Assembly: GCA_946480085.1 (NCBI GenBank)
Contig: CAMLHZ010000021.1
Coordinates: 1 to 46,583, forward strand
DNA: 46,583 nt
Direction: 5' to 3'
Source of the DNA: an uncultured Flavobacteriales bacterium
Lineage (GTDB): Bacteria; Bacteroidota; Bacteroidia; Flavobacteriales; Crocinitomicaceae
Made by a program: the position numbers and the translations under genes. The notes under the pieces are model-generated. The model ran no database searches. It was given only the letters and a program-made list of their open reading frames with translations, and had not been told where the DNA came from. The stretch's first letter is position 1. The number at the start of each line of letters is the position of its first letter. Positions 14,406 through 23,479 of the stretch are shown here, piece by piece.

Positions 14406-15704
14406 CTAACTATCTTTTACCTGTACAAAAGTCCCTTTCGTAATTCGGTACTTCAACTTTCCAAAGCTGATGGTTTCGCCTTCTTTGAGCGCAGTTAAAT
14501 TGGTCAGATCGTTTTCCATAGTATGTACTGAACCACCAGTTTTCATGGCGATCTTCAGGTAGTCGGGATGAATTCCATAATAGGTGCCACAAAGAACAAT
14601 TCGAACCGGTACTTTGATCTGGTCCAGAAGAGAAATGTCTTTCACAGGAGCAAGCGCATCAGCAATCATTACCACTTCTTTGCAATTCGGATTGGCTTGA
14701 CACGCTTTCAACACTCCTTCAATATTGTTTTCAGGACCATCGCCTCCGCCACCGCCCATCATGGCTTTCGTTGCGGTTTTTCGGACACTTTCTATATCGC
14801 AGGTCGCAGTTTGGTACACCCCTCCTATTTGTCCGATCTTCTTTTCATGTTCCCGTTTCATATCGCCATCATTGAAAAAGGTCACCTGTTTCACTTTTTT
14901 GTCGTTAAAATTGAGTGACAACCACAACAACAATTGCGCAGTATAAGGCGACATACTTCCAGTGACATCGGCTGCGATGTTCATGTTACTCCATTTGTTT
15001 CGGTTAAACACTGTAGAAACCGTAGAATCTGGTATTGAACTATAAATGAAGGGCGAACCAACCATTCCGGCACTTGGAGCCGAAATGTAAAAATCCCCTC
15101 CATATTTATCAGACACGCTAAAAACTGAATCAGAAGCCGCATAGGACACTTTAGCAGTCTCAGTTCTTCGGGCAGGTATTACTGCGCTTCCACCCATTGC
15201 AGTTGCGAAGTCTTTTTTCACTGCGGTTGTAGATGCAGAACTTCCAATAGTCTTTAAGAAAGAGATCTCTTTTGCAACTGATTCTATTGTAGGAGGAACA
15301 CGGTAATGGATGACCACACCATGAAAAAGTGCCGATGCTTCTTCCTTTGTTTCACATGCCGTTTGTGCAACGAGATTCCATTGAACGTCATTGTTCTTTA
15401 CTAAATCAGGATAACTTTTTAAAACAGCCTGCGCGCGTTTTTCATTCAATGCATCAAATGATCGTCCTTTGGGAAAATCGGTATAAACAATATCAACAGC
15501 AATGATCTCGGCATTCTTCGGAATAGCATTTATCGTGGTAGTTCCTGAGTTGCCAAAAGTCATAGGTACAAAGCAATGTTCGAGCGCTCCGGTTGGAGCA
15601 GTGTACTTCGCAACTTGCGAACGATCGGATTTCGGAACAATAGTTCCCGCAAAGGAAACAGCGCCTATCAAGGCGAAAATGAAGGTGATTGAAAGCGTTT
15701 TCAT
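14406..15704 (-). CDS. Secreted vWA/MIDAS-like protein
   Basis: I chose the ATG at 15704 (MKTLSITFIFALIGAVSFAG), a good signal peptide; the longer frame starts at 15749 and adds nothing typical. The 432-residue product has an N-terminal region of about 220 residues with no known domain. Near residue 245 the motif IAADVTGSMSPY matches the DxTxS metal-binding (MIDAS) start of von Willebrand A domains, followed by a Gly-rich loop (MMGGGGGDGPENNIEGV) and VMIADALAPV. vWA domains bind protein partners through a metal. It is probably exported to the periplasm or surface; the partner is unknown. Confidence 0.75.
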   Translation of the reverse strand: MKTLSITFIFALIGAVSFAGTIVPKSDRSQVAKYTAPTGALEHCFVPMTFGNSGTTTINAIPKNAEIIAVDIVYTDFPKGRSFDALNEKRAQAVLKSYPDLVKNNDVQWNLVAQTACETKEEASALFHGVVIHYRVPPTIESVAKEISFLKTIGSSASTTAVKKDFATAMGGSAVIPARRTETAKVSYAASDSVFSVSDKYGGDFYISAPSAGMVGSPFIYSSIPDSTVSTVFNRNKWSNMNIAADVTGSMSPYTAQLLLWLSLNFNDKKVKQVTFFNDGDMKREHEKKIGQIGGVYQTATCDIESVRKTATKAMMGGGGGDGPENNIEGVLKACQANPNCKEVVMIADALAPVKDISLLDQIKVPVRIVLCGTYYGIHPDYLKIAMKTGGSVHTMENDLTNLTALKEGETISFGKLKYRITKGTFVQVKDS

Positions 15705-15753
15705 AATTGATTTTTGGAGGGAGTGCAGGAAATGGGGAAAAGTAAACACGGCT

Positions 15754-15817
15754 CCGTCTGCTTCGATACATTCTTGACGATCCGCTTCGCTGCTGTCAAG
15801 AACACTCAGCTTGACGG
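15754..15817 (-). repeat. Palindromic repeat unit with TTCTTGAC stem
   Basis: On the minus strand CCGTCAAGCTGAGTG precedes an 8-bp perfect stem (TTCTTGAC/GTCAAGAA, 15771-15778 and 15795-15802) with a longer inner loop, then TGTATCGAAGCAGACGG. This member has an enlarged central loop containing GCGAAGC. Confidence 0.68.
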
Positions 15818-15842
15818 TGCAAGGATACTCTAACCGAAAATT

Positions 15843-15910
15843 GCGGTAAACCGCATAAAAGTGGTTGCGGTAAACCGCAATTTCGTCAAAAATTTCTGCG
15901 GTAAATACGC
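15843..15910. promoter_or_regulatory. Array of GCGGTAAACCGC palindromes, candidate operators
   Basis: Two perfect 12-bp palindromes GCGGTAAACCGC lie at 15843-15854 and 15867-15878 (24 bp apart). A third, degenerate site GCGGTAAATACGC is at 15898-15910 (31 bp further). They precede the gene starting at 15999. Spaced identical palindromes suggest a dimeric repressor or activator site; no cognate regulator is visible nearby. Confidence 0.5.
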
Positions 15911-15998
15911 AAAATGAGGTCGAAAATGAAAATAACTGTCTGAAAACTTGATAGTTTGAAAGTGGATAGTGATGTTTGGAGAGACTAAACTACACTTT

Positions 15999-17477
15999 AT
16001 GAAATTACTTCTATTCATTGTAACTACTACATTTATAGGATTGCATTTATTCGGTCAAAAAGAAGAACCAGATAAACTAATGGCTCCGCTGGGGGCAAAT
16101 ACGGTATCTAAGCCAATCATTCAACAATTGACTTACAGAGAGTTTACCAGAATATATTTCCCATCAGTAACCAATGGATTTGGAAATTATGCTTCAATCG
16201 ATCTAAGTGATACAAAAGTGACTTTTGCAGGAAACATTGTTTCCAAAAATGGTGATGTGATTGGTTTAAAAGCTAACGGTGGTGTTTCGGATGGTGTTGC
16301 AAGTGTTTTCAGTAGCAATAAGTGGAACTCAGAGTTTTCATTTGACCTTAGTTATAATTTGCTTCAACCTCTGAAGAACAGGAAAGGAAATTACTTATTT
16401 TACAATCGATTTGAATATCCGGCTGACGCAGAGTATAACTTCAACAAGGGTGCAGAAAAAATCAAGGCTGATGGCATTGCGAAAAGAAGGTTGCTAAACC
16501 CCGCATATTCCGTCCCCAAATTACAACTCGAAATAGCACTACTATCAAGAGACTACGAAACCGCTGAAAGATCGTTCAATTCTTTAAATCATAAAATCGA
16601 TTCTATTACAAATCTCCCTAATCGTGAAATTTCATTAACCCAAACTGCTATTAAACTTTCAGACACCGTTTTGCTTAAACTAATTAATTCAAGAGATAGT
16701 CTAGGATTGAAAATGGCAGATAAACGAACTCTTGTCAAACAAAAACAAGATGAGATAGCACTTCAGAATTCGGCTGAATATCCTTGGTTTGTTGCTTCAG
16801 ACAAAATTGAATCAGCACAAGAAGACAGCTTGCTTAAATCTTTTCCTATTACGGGGTTCAGAGTGTGGTGGTTTACATTTGGAATAGGTTTATCTACTAA
16901 TTATTTCAAACACCTAACACCAAGTTTACCCGTTGGGGATCAAATTTCAAAAATGGGTTACGGATCCTTCAACGCAAATATTCAATATTCACTTTATAAT
17001 AAAACAGACCTTCCCTATCGTTCAATTTTCCTAAATATCTCTTTATCAGGAAAGCTTGGAGACAACTTTAGTGATTTAAGTGATGTTTCCTTAGTGGACA
17101 AAACACAGTACGGGGCTACACCTGATTCCAGATTTTCAGAGGATAAGTACACAGTATATTCAGGAAAATATGAAACGGATGTACTAAGTTCAACTTTAAA
17201 AGTTGATCTCTACTGGTTCTTATTTGCTAAAAATCAGGCTGCGATACATGTTTACCCAAGTTGTCTAGCCAGAGAAAAAAAGCATCCGGAAACCTATTTG
17301 GGTACAGGACTTTATTTCACATTCAAGAATGAGGTAAAGGATAAAGATCCAGTAAACATTGAGCTCTTCTACAATTTCAATAATGTATTTGCTCAAAATG
17401 ACCCTGAGTTAAAGAAACAATACCAAAGAAATCAAGTCGGGATACGTTTCGTTTTCCCTTTCAAGTTTAAATTTTAA
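15999..17477 (+). CDS. Exported hypothetical protein, possible outer-membrane beta-barrel
   Basis: I chose the ATG at 15999 (MKLLLFIVTTTFIGLHLFGQ), a clear signal peptide; the longer frame adds ten residues before it. The 492-residue mature protein has a helical, charged middle (~165-270). The C-terminal ~210 residues alternate aromatic strands and short loops (FNANIQYSLYN, IFLNISLSGKLG, NIELFYNFNNVF) and end in FVFPFKFKF. A final aromatic strand with terminal Phe is typical of outer-membrane barrels, so that location is inferred. The upstream palindromes may control it. It is followed 3 bp later by a small gene. Confidence 0.72.
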   Translation: MKLLLFIVTTTFIGLHLFGQKEEPDKLMAPLGANTVSKPIIQQLTYREFTRIYFPSVTNGFGNYASIDLSDTKVTFAGNIVSKNGDVIGLKANGGVSDGVASVFSSNKWNSEFSFDLSYNLLQPLKNRKGNYLFYNRFEYPADAEYNFNKGAEKIKADGIAKRRLLNPAYSVPKLQLEIALLSRDYETAERSFNSLNHKIDSITNLPNREISLTQTAIKLSDTVLLKLINSRDSLGLKMADKRTLVKQKQDEIALQNSAEYPWFVASDKIESAQEDSLLKSFPITGFRVWWFTFGIGLSTNYFKHLTPSLPVGDQISKMGYGSFNANIQYSLYNKTDLPYRSIFLNISLSGKLGDNFSDLSDVSLVDKTQYGATPDSRFSEDKYTVYSGKYETDVLSSTLKVDLYWFLFAKNQAAIHVYPSCLAREKKHPETYLGTGLYFTFKNEVKDKDPVNIELFYNFNNVFAQNDPELKKQYQRNQVGIRFVFPFKFKF

Positions 17478-17480
17478 GAT

Positions 17481-17672
17481 ATGTCAATAGAAAACCAAAA
17501 TGAAGCAGGTGGACGTTACTTCGTTTATTGCAATGTATGTGGAGCAATTCCTCCAAACAACCTCACGCATGCACAAGCGCTTACAGAAGCACATCGACAC
17601 AATACGGATACTATTGGTCATTATGCTGAAGCACGTGTTTCTCATAATGATGAGGAGACTTTTGAAAAGTAG
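17481..17672 (+). CDS. Small CxxC protein, hypothetical
   Basis: The product has 63 residues with a Cys pair in YCNVCG and His-rich stretches (HAQALTEAHRHN) that may coordinate zinc. It starts 3 bp after the upstream gene's stop, so it is probably in the same transcript. No family recognised. Confidence 0.6.
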   Translation: MSIENQNEAGGRYFVYCNVCGAIPPNNLTHAQALTEAHRHNTDTIGHYAEARVSHNDEETFEK

Positions 17673-17685
17673 ATAACCGTTCATC

Positions 17686-17943
17686 ATGAAAAAACTCATC
17701 ACATTGAAATCTGAAGTTTCGGCACGAATAATTCGGATCACACTAGTAGCTACTCTCGGAGTAGCCACCCTATCATTCAACCAAACAGAACGAAAGGTAT
17801 ACATCTGCGAATCCAAAAACGCAACGGCCTATCACCTGGACAAAGAATGCTCTGGATTGCAGCGCTGTAAGTCAACTATTACTCAGGTTTCTGAGGAAAC
17901 GGCGAAGAAGAAAGGATTGCACTTTTGCGGGTTGGAGAAGTAA
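17686..17943 (+). CDS. Small Cys-rich protein of Ada-like metal-binding type
   Basis: The product has 85 residues. An N-terminal hydrophobic segment (~19-32) could be a signal or anchor. The C-terminal part KVYICESKNATAYHLDKEC, CSGLQRCKSTI and LHFCGLE matches a small four-Cys/His module common in Bacteroidetes, often annotated as metal-binding or Ada-like. Its role is unknown. The gene is 13 bp after the preceding one, suggesting an operon with 15999-17672. Confidence 0.7.
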   Translation: MKKLITLKSEVSARIIRITLVATLGVATLSFNQTERKVYICESKNATAYHLDKECSGLQRCKSTITQVSEETAKKKGLHFCGLEK

Positions 17944-17968
17944 AAAAAACAACCATGATTATTATACA

Positions 17969-18988
17969 ATGAAACACATTCTAATTTTAGCAACAATTGC
18001 ATTCAGTTATTTTGTCCAAAGTCAAACACCAATAGAAGTTTACCAATCTACACTAAAAATTTCGGCAGTCTCGGAAGAAATCATGTATTATGGATTCAAT
18101 GAAGGAGACAAAGTAATTTTGAATTTTGAAGAAATCAATGGTAAAGAGTTAAAAGAAGTTGAGATTCAGGAACACCCTGGTATTTCAAAATTTATGGACT
18201 TCAAAACAACAACTATTACGAACAAAACATTTCAGGTTCCAAGAACAGGAATTTATACTTTTCGTTTCTCAAATGGAGCTTTGACTGGAAGAATCTGTTC
18301 AATTAAAATTGATCGTATTCCAAAAGATGAATCATCTGTCAACTTCAACACGAATGTTTACTGGAAAACAGTGAATGATACCACCTATAAAACCATTCAA
18401 GAAGAATATATTTCAAGTATTGATACTACCTATTCCGAGTTCTATTCGAGTACTCCTCAAATCTCGTCACAAAACGCCTTGAATGGAAATAATCCTTACC
18501 AGATAGTTACATTCGATTTACCTAAAAACACTGTTGCCTGGAGCTTTTATATAGGAACGGGTTCTGAAGGAAGAGCAGAATATGAGCGTGCAAGAAGCGA
18601 TTTCTTTAAATCTGCAAGAAATGCAGCAGTGATGGTTCCAGGCTATGGACCTATGATCGTTCTTGCATTAACTGGTGTCAACTACATGAATAAAATACAA
18701 GGTGCTGATAACGTTAAGTATTGGTTCTTGTCGAGTTATGAGGACGCCCTTCGATTTAATGCCGGAGAAACATTCTACCAGTATAAAATGGGAGATGTCG
18801 TTAATGAAGCTACACAAATGAAATCGCCACTTCAAGGTAGAATTTATCTTGCTCTATCAAATGATAATACCGTTGACCCTATCCAGGTAACCTTGAAAGC
18901 CAGTGCAGTTATTGTAACAAAAACTTATGCTACTAGACCGAAAGAGGTGATGACTGTTACTGGACATGAAGAGCCTTATTTGAAATAA
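17969..18988 (+). CDS. Secreted hypothetical protein
   Basis: This 339-residue protein has signal peptide MKHILILATIAFSYFVQSQ. The first half is beta-rich and reads like a jelly-roll or C2-type sandwich (VILNFEEINGKELKEVE, RTGIYTFRFSNGALTGR). A hydrophobic patch near residue 220-230 (MVPGYGPMIVLALTG) may contact a membrane. The latter half includes FYQYKMGDVV and a strand-rich tail. No family recognised. It sits between the 17481-17943 small genes and the two small genes that precede the defence island. Confidence 0.72.
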   Translation: MKHILILATIAFSYFVQSQTPIEVYQSTLKISAVSEEIMYYGFNEGDKVILNFEEINGKELKEVEIQEHPGISKFMDFKTTTITNKTFQVPRTGIYTFRFSNGALTGRICSIKIDRIPKDESSVNFNTNVYWKTVNDTTYKTIQEEYISSIDTTYSEFYSSTPQISSQNALNGNNPYQIVTFDLPKNTVAWSFYIGTGSEGRAEYERARSDFFKSARNAAVMVPGYGPMIVLALTGVNYMNKIQGADNVKYWFLSSYEDALRFNAGETFYQYKMGDVVNEATQMKSPLQGRIYLALSNDNTVDPIQVTLKASAVIVTKTYATRPKEVMTVTGHEEPYLK

Positions 18989-19019
18989 AGAATTACCAAT
19001 TAATCCAATTTTAAGATTC

Positions 19020-19229
19020 ATGGAATGCGATACAATGACAAGAGAAGAATTGATTCATCGATTCTCAACCGATTGGGGATTTGGTCCTGATGTGACAAAC
19101 TCTTTTTCAACTGAAACGTTGCGAAAAGCATGCAAATCAACTTCACCCTATACGTTCATAAAAAACCTATTGTTCTTTATGTCTGAAGAATACGCTAAAA
19201 TAAAGAACCTTGAAGGTCCAAAATTCTAA
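19020..19229 (+). CDS. Small hypothetical protein
   Basis: This is a 69-residue acidic/aromatic protein (MECDTMTREELIHRF) with no signal peptide or known motif. A second start at MTREEL is possible. Codon use is AT-rich like the island that follows. It is one of two small genes immediately before the DUF3883 gene and may belong to that unit. Confidence 0.5.
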   Translation: MECDTMTREELIHRFSTDWGFGPDVTNSFSTETLRKACKSTSPYTFIKNLLFFMSEEYAKIKNLEGPKF

Positions 19230-19238
19230 ACAATATAT

Positions 19239-19577
19239 ATGAACGAGATATTGCTTAAAGCATTGAGTAAAAGAGGGCACAAAGATATTATCCCTCTCGA
19301 AAATGATGGATACACATTTTTAAGAAAAGGATATGGAAGCCCATTTGACTTCAATTTTATTCATGAAAATGCCTCGGATAAAATGAGGCAAATTGCAGTT
19401 GATCTTTATTTTGGAGCTAAAAGCGAATTAGGGTCTGAATGCAAATTGATTTTTCTAGATAGCGATAAAAACAAAACCCTGGTCAACCTCATGTTCTTTG
19501 ACACAAAACAAAATGTACAAGTTGAATTTTTGAATACAGAAAATTGTCAACTTACTCCGTGGATTAATCCTTATTAA
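19239..19577 (+). CDS. Small hypothetical protein
   Basis: The product has 112 residues and is cytosolic in character, with alternating strands (CKLIFLDSDKNKTLVNLMFF) and no recognised family. It starts 9 bp after the previous gene and ends 2 bp before the DUF3883 gene, which makes co-expression with the nuclease-like protein likely; an immunity or specificity partner is conceivable but unproven. Confidence 0.6.
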   Translation: MNEILLKALSKRGHKDIIPLENDGYTFLRKGYGSPFDFNFIHENASDKMRQIAVDLYFGAKSELGSECKLIFLDSDKNKTLVNLMFFDTKQNVQVEFLNTENCQLTPWINPY

Positions 19578-19579
19578 TT

Positions 19580-20599
19580 ATGAGCTTTTTCAATCCAACA
19601 ATCATTAAGCGCTGTGCAGATGGTATCAATCAACGGTATTTAAGTAATTCAAAAAATGAATCTCCATACATAAGAGACCTATTAGCTGTCTATGAGCTAT
19701 CCAATCAATGGGGAAATCGCGTAATTGACCAAACATCTGGATTTGGAATTCAACATGATTCTGTTTGGCAAATATCAGGATCCTTCAAAAAATATACTTG
19801 GGTTCGACTCTTTCCACGAGGATTCGCCAGGTTCAGAATATATTATACCGTCGGAATAGATTTCCGAGGAAAGTCACTTGTGTACAAGATTGATTGTCAA
19901 AGACGAGGAAAAACGAAGTTACTAAGTGATCAAATAAAACGTTTTGATCGTTTTATGGCTGAAAAGAGTCTCGAAAACGACTTCAATTGGAAATGGCAAC
20001 AAGTACCTTTCAATGATATTCAAACAACATATCCTAAAGGCTGGGACGATTTAATTCCACAAACAATTCGTTTCATTGAGAATAGTTTGGATATCTATCA
20101 TCAAGTTGTACAAGAGGTTTGGGGATTACAACAGCCTGCTCCAACTGAAAGGCGCATTTCGTTAGAAGATCTCTTAAAGAAACAAGAAAGAGACAGAGCT
20201 CAGGGAAAAGCAGCTGAGGAATTTGTTCTTCGGTATGAAAGAAACAGGCTTCACGGTAGTTCAAGGCTACATCAGATTGAACTGCTCTCAGATAACTTTG
20301 CAAATGCAGGTTATGACATAAAATCGTTTCATAGAATTCAGGACAAACAAAGAAATAGACTGATTGAAGTGAAATCATTTCAGGGAGAATCTCATTTCTA
20401 TTGGTCTGAAAATGAAATGACGGTGGCAGATGATAAAAGGTCTGACTATTTCATTTATTTGGTGGATTACAATAAAATGAATGAACCAGGTTATATACCA
20501 GTAATAATCGAAAACCCTTTCGAAACCGTATTCGGCAACAAAATCGAATGGACGCAACGTGCGAAGTCTATCTACTTTGAAAAAAAACAAAAAGTGTGA
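19580..20599 (+). CDS. DUF3883 (NOV_C) nuclease-like protein
   Basis: The product has 339 residues. The N-terminal ~190 residues are uncharacterised and mixed alpha/beta. From ~205 onward it carries the DUF3883 domain: QGKAAEEFVLRYERNRL with E214, then GYDI (D246) and LIEVK (E263/K265), the PD-(D/E)XK arrangement seen in restriction-type proteins, followed by FYWSENEM and DYFIYLVDY. Such domains occur beside restriction and anti-phage ATPase genes. It opens the defence island 95 bp before hsdR, and two small genes precede it tightly. Nuclease function is inferred. Confidence 0.83.
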   Translation: MSFFNPTIIKRCADGINQRYLSNSKNESPYIRDLLAVYELSNQWGNRVIDQTSGFGIQHDSVWQISGSFKKYTWVRLFPRGFARFRIYYTVGIDFRGKSLVYKIDCQRRGKTKLLSDQIKRFDRFMAEKSLENDFNWKWQQVPFNDIQTTYPKGWDDLIPQTIRFIENSLDIYHQVVQEVWGLQQPAPTERRISLEDLLKKQERDRAQGKAAEEFVLRYERNRLHGSSRLHQIELLSDNFANAGYDIKSFHRIQDKQRNRLIEVKSFQGESHFYWSENEMTVADDKRSDYFIYLVDYNKMNEPGYIPVIIENPFETVFGNKIEWTQRAKSIYFEKKQKV

Positions 20600-20694
20600 C
20601 ATTCCGTTCACCTACCCTGCTTGATGGCAATAAACCGTTTAGTAAAACAGGCGATTATTTAATTATATTCGAAACAATATAAGTGAACTGACTA

Positions 20695-23475
20695 GTGAAT
20701 CAAACCCCAGAACAAATAGCTCGAGACAATATTGACAAGCAATTAATTGCTTGTGGCTGGGTTATTCAGGACAAATCAAAAATCAATCTTGCAGCTAATT
20801 TAGGGGTTGCAATTCGTGAATATGTCACAGATGTTGGCGAAGCAGATTACGTTCTGTTCGTGGACAAAAAACCAGTAGGGATTATTGAAGCCAAAAGAGA
20901 AGAATTGGCAGAAAAGCTTTCAACCGTTGAAGAACAATCCGTCAAGTATGCTCAAGCGAAGCTTCGTTTACTGAATAATTCATCACTGCCATTTGTATAT
21001 GAAAGTACTGGGCAAATAACGCATTTCACCGATTATCGAGATCCTAAGCCACGTGCAAGAACGGTTTTCACCTTTCATCGGCCAGAAACGTTTCAAATGT
21101 GGCTCAATGAGCCAAAAACATTGCGTGCACGTTTACATGATCTTCCTGAACTTCCCATTGACGGATTCAGGGAGTGTCAGATTACGGCAATTAATAATCT
21201 GGAAGTTTCTTTCAAAAAGCAAATGCCAAAAGCCCTAATACAAATGGCAACTGGTTCAGGAAAGACATTCACAGCTATTTCATTTATATACCGTCTACTC
21301 AAATATTCAAAAGCAAAACGGGTTTTGTTTTTAGTCGACACAAAAAACCTTGGCGAACAAGCCGAAGGTGAATTCAGGTCATATACTGCTCAAGAGGATA
21401 ATCGTCTTTTCACCGAACTCTATGGTGTTACACGTTTGAATAGCTCATTTATCCCAAATGACAGTCAGGTTTACATAAGTACAATTCAGCGCATGTATTC
21501 CATTCTAAAGGAAACCGATTTGGATGAAAGTGCTGAAGAAGAAAATCCGAATGAAAGTTTCTTTGCACCTAAAGAATCTATTCCTGTTGGCTATAATGAA
21601 AAAGTTCCCATTGAGTTTTTTGACTTTGTTGTAATTGATGAATGTCATCGCAGTATTTACAATTTATGGAAACAGGTGTTGGATTATTTCGATGTTTTTC
21701 AAATTGGTTTGACGGCCACGCCAGACAACCGCACTTTCGGTTATTTCGACCAAAATTTGGTGTGTGATTATGGCTATGAAAAAGCCGTTATTGACGGCGT
21801 TTTGGTTCCATACAACGTGTTTACCATTGAAACCCAAATTACCAAAGAAGGAAGTCAAATAAGTATAGGAGAAAAAGTAGATAAACGCGAACGCTTGACC
21901 AGAAAAAAATTCTGGGAAGAAGTCGACGAAGAAATAGAATATTCAGGCAAACAGTTAGACAAAGATATTGTCAACCCAAGTACCATTCGCACAATTGTGA
22001 GGGCAGTCAAAGTGAACTTGCCCAATATGTTTCCTGATAGAATAGATAGCAATGGTGTTTTTGAAGTTCCGAAACTGTTGATTTTTGCTAAAACGGATTC
22101 TCATGCAGAAGACATCATTGAAATTGTACGAGAAGAATTTGGAGAAGAAAACAAGTTTTGTAAGAAAATCACTTATCGCAGTGACGAGGACCCGAAATCT
22201 GTTCTTCAACAATTCCGCAACGATTATTACCCAAGAATTGCCGTCACTGTTGACATGATTGCAACTGGAACAGATATCAGACCTTTGGAAATCCTGCTAT
22301 TTATGCGCGATGTAAAAAGCAGGAGTTACTATGAACAAATGAAAGGACGTGGAACCCGAACCTGTTCTGTTGAAGAATTGAGATCAAAGGGTACTCCATC
22401 GGCTAAATACAGTAAAGATCATTTTGTAATCATTGATGCAATTGGTGTAGAAAATTCTCAAAAAACCGACAGTAGGCCATTGGAAAAAGCTCCAGGCGTT
22501 TCATTAAAGGATGTTTTGACTAGCGTTGCTATGGGAAACACTTCTGAGGAAATGCTCTCTACCCTAGCCAATCGATTGATTCGTTTGGAACGCCAACTTT
22601 CTGAAAAAGACAAAGAACGATTTACAGAACAGGCAAACGGACTTTCTATTCATCAGGTGGTAAAGCGTTTGTTGAATGCACATGATCCTGACGCAATAGA
22701 TACCATACGATCTGAAGTAAAAAGAAATCTGCTTGGTGAAGCTCCAATTGAAATTGATCGGGCTATTGATAAGGGTAAACAGGACCTGATTGACCATGCT
22801 GTCGATGTATTTCACAATCCTGATTTGCGAGATTTCATCATTGATATTCGCAAGAAATACGATCAAATCATTGATGAAATCAATTTGGATTCAATCACGC
22901 AAATTGGTTGGGTAAAAGACCAAAAAGAAACTGCTCAAAACACGGTTACAGATTTTAAAGCATGGATAGAACAGCATAAAGACGAAATAACTGCTTTGCA
23001 AATTTTCTATGCACAAAACTATCAGCAACGAGAATTATCCTACAAAATGATCAGGGACTTGTGCGAAAAGCTGAAAACAGACAAACCACTTTTAGCGCCT
23101 CTATCAGTTTGGAAAGCATACGAACAATTGGAACAAGCCAATGGTTCTCCCAAAAACGAATTGATTGCTTTGGTTTCATTGATTAGAAGAGTAATAGGAA
23201 TAGATGATCAATTACAATCTTTTGATAAAACGGTAGACAAAAACTTCCAGGATTGGGTGTTTAAAAAACAAGCAGGAAACCTCAAATATTCTATAGAACA
23301 AATGGAGTGGTTGCGCATGATGAAAGAATACATTGCGGGAAGTTTCCATTTGGATAAAGATGATTTTGAATTGGATCCGTTTAATAAAAACGGCGGACTA
23401 AGTAAATATTATCAGGTGTTTGGAGACAATTACGAAGAAGTGATTGAGGAGTTAAATGAAATTTTGGTGGCTTAA
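20695..23475 (+). CDS. hsdR: Type I restriction endonuclease subunit R (HsdR)
   Basis: Start codon GTG; 926 residues, EcoEI-like. The N-terminal nuclease domain has D51 and E65-A-K67 (VGIIEAKRE). The SF2 translocase follows: Walker A MATGSGKT (~184-191), DECH box (~315-318), TATP motif III, IATGTDI and a final QMKGRGTRT. The C-terminal ~300 residues are helical and match the EcoEI_R_C region. It cleaves DNA far from the recognition site after ATP-driven translocation, in complex with HsdM and HsdS. Unusually hsdM is 9.4 kb away, behind other systems. It is followed after 4 bp by the TcmP gene. Confidence 0.94.
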   Translation: MNQTPEQIARDNIDKQLIACGWVIQDKSKINLAANLGVAIREYVTDVGEADYVLFVDKKPVGIIEAKREELAEKLSTVEEQSVKYAQAKLRLLNNSSLPFVYESTGQITHFTDYRDPKPRARTVFTFHRPETFQMWLNEPKTLRARLHDLPELPIDGFRECQITAINNLEVSFKKQMPKALIQMATGSGKTFTAISFIYRLLKYSKAKRVLFLVDTKNLGEQAEGEFRSYTAQEDNRLFTELYGVTRLNSSFIPNDSQVYISTIQRMYSILKETDLDESAEEENPNESFFAPKESIPVGYNEKVPIEFFDFVVIDECHRSIYNLWKQVLDYFDVFQIGLTATPDNRTFGYFDQNLVCDYGYEKAVIDGVLVPYNVFTIETQITKEGSQISIGEKVDKRERLTRKKFWEEVDEEIEYSGKQLDKDIVNPSTIRTIVRAVKVNLPNMFPDRIDSNGVFEVPKLLIFAKTDSHAEDIIEIVREEFGEENKFCKKITYRSDEDPKSVLQQFRNDYYPRIAVTVDMIATGTDIRPLEILLFMRDVKSRSYYEQMKGRGTRTCSVEELRSKGTPSAKYSKDHFVIIDAIGVENSQKTDSRPLEKAPGVSLKDVLTSVAMGNTSEEMLSTLANRLIRLERQLSEKDKERFTEQANGLSIHQVVKRLLNAHDPDAIDTIRSEVKRNLLGEAPIEIDRAIDKGKQDLIDHAVDVFHNPDLRDFIIDIRKKYDQIIDEINLDSITQIGWVKDQKETAQNTVTDFKAWIEQHKDEITALQIFYAQNYQQRELSYKMIRDLCEKLKTDKPLLAPLSVWKAYEQLEQANGSPKNELIALVSLIRRVIGIDDQLQSFDKTVDKNFQDWVFKKQAGNLKYSIEQMEWLRMMKEYIAGSFHLDKDDFELDPFNKNGGLSKYYQVFGDNYEEVIEELNEILVA

Positions 23476-23479
23476 GCAA

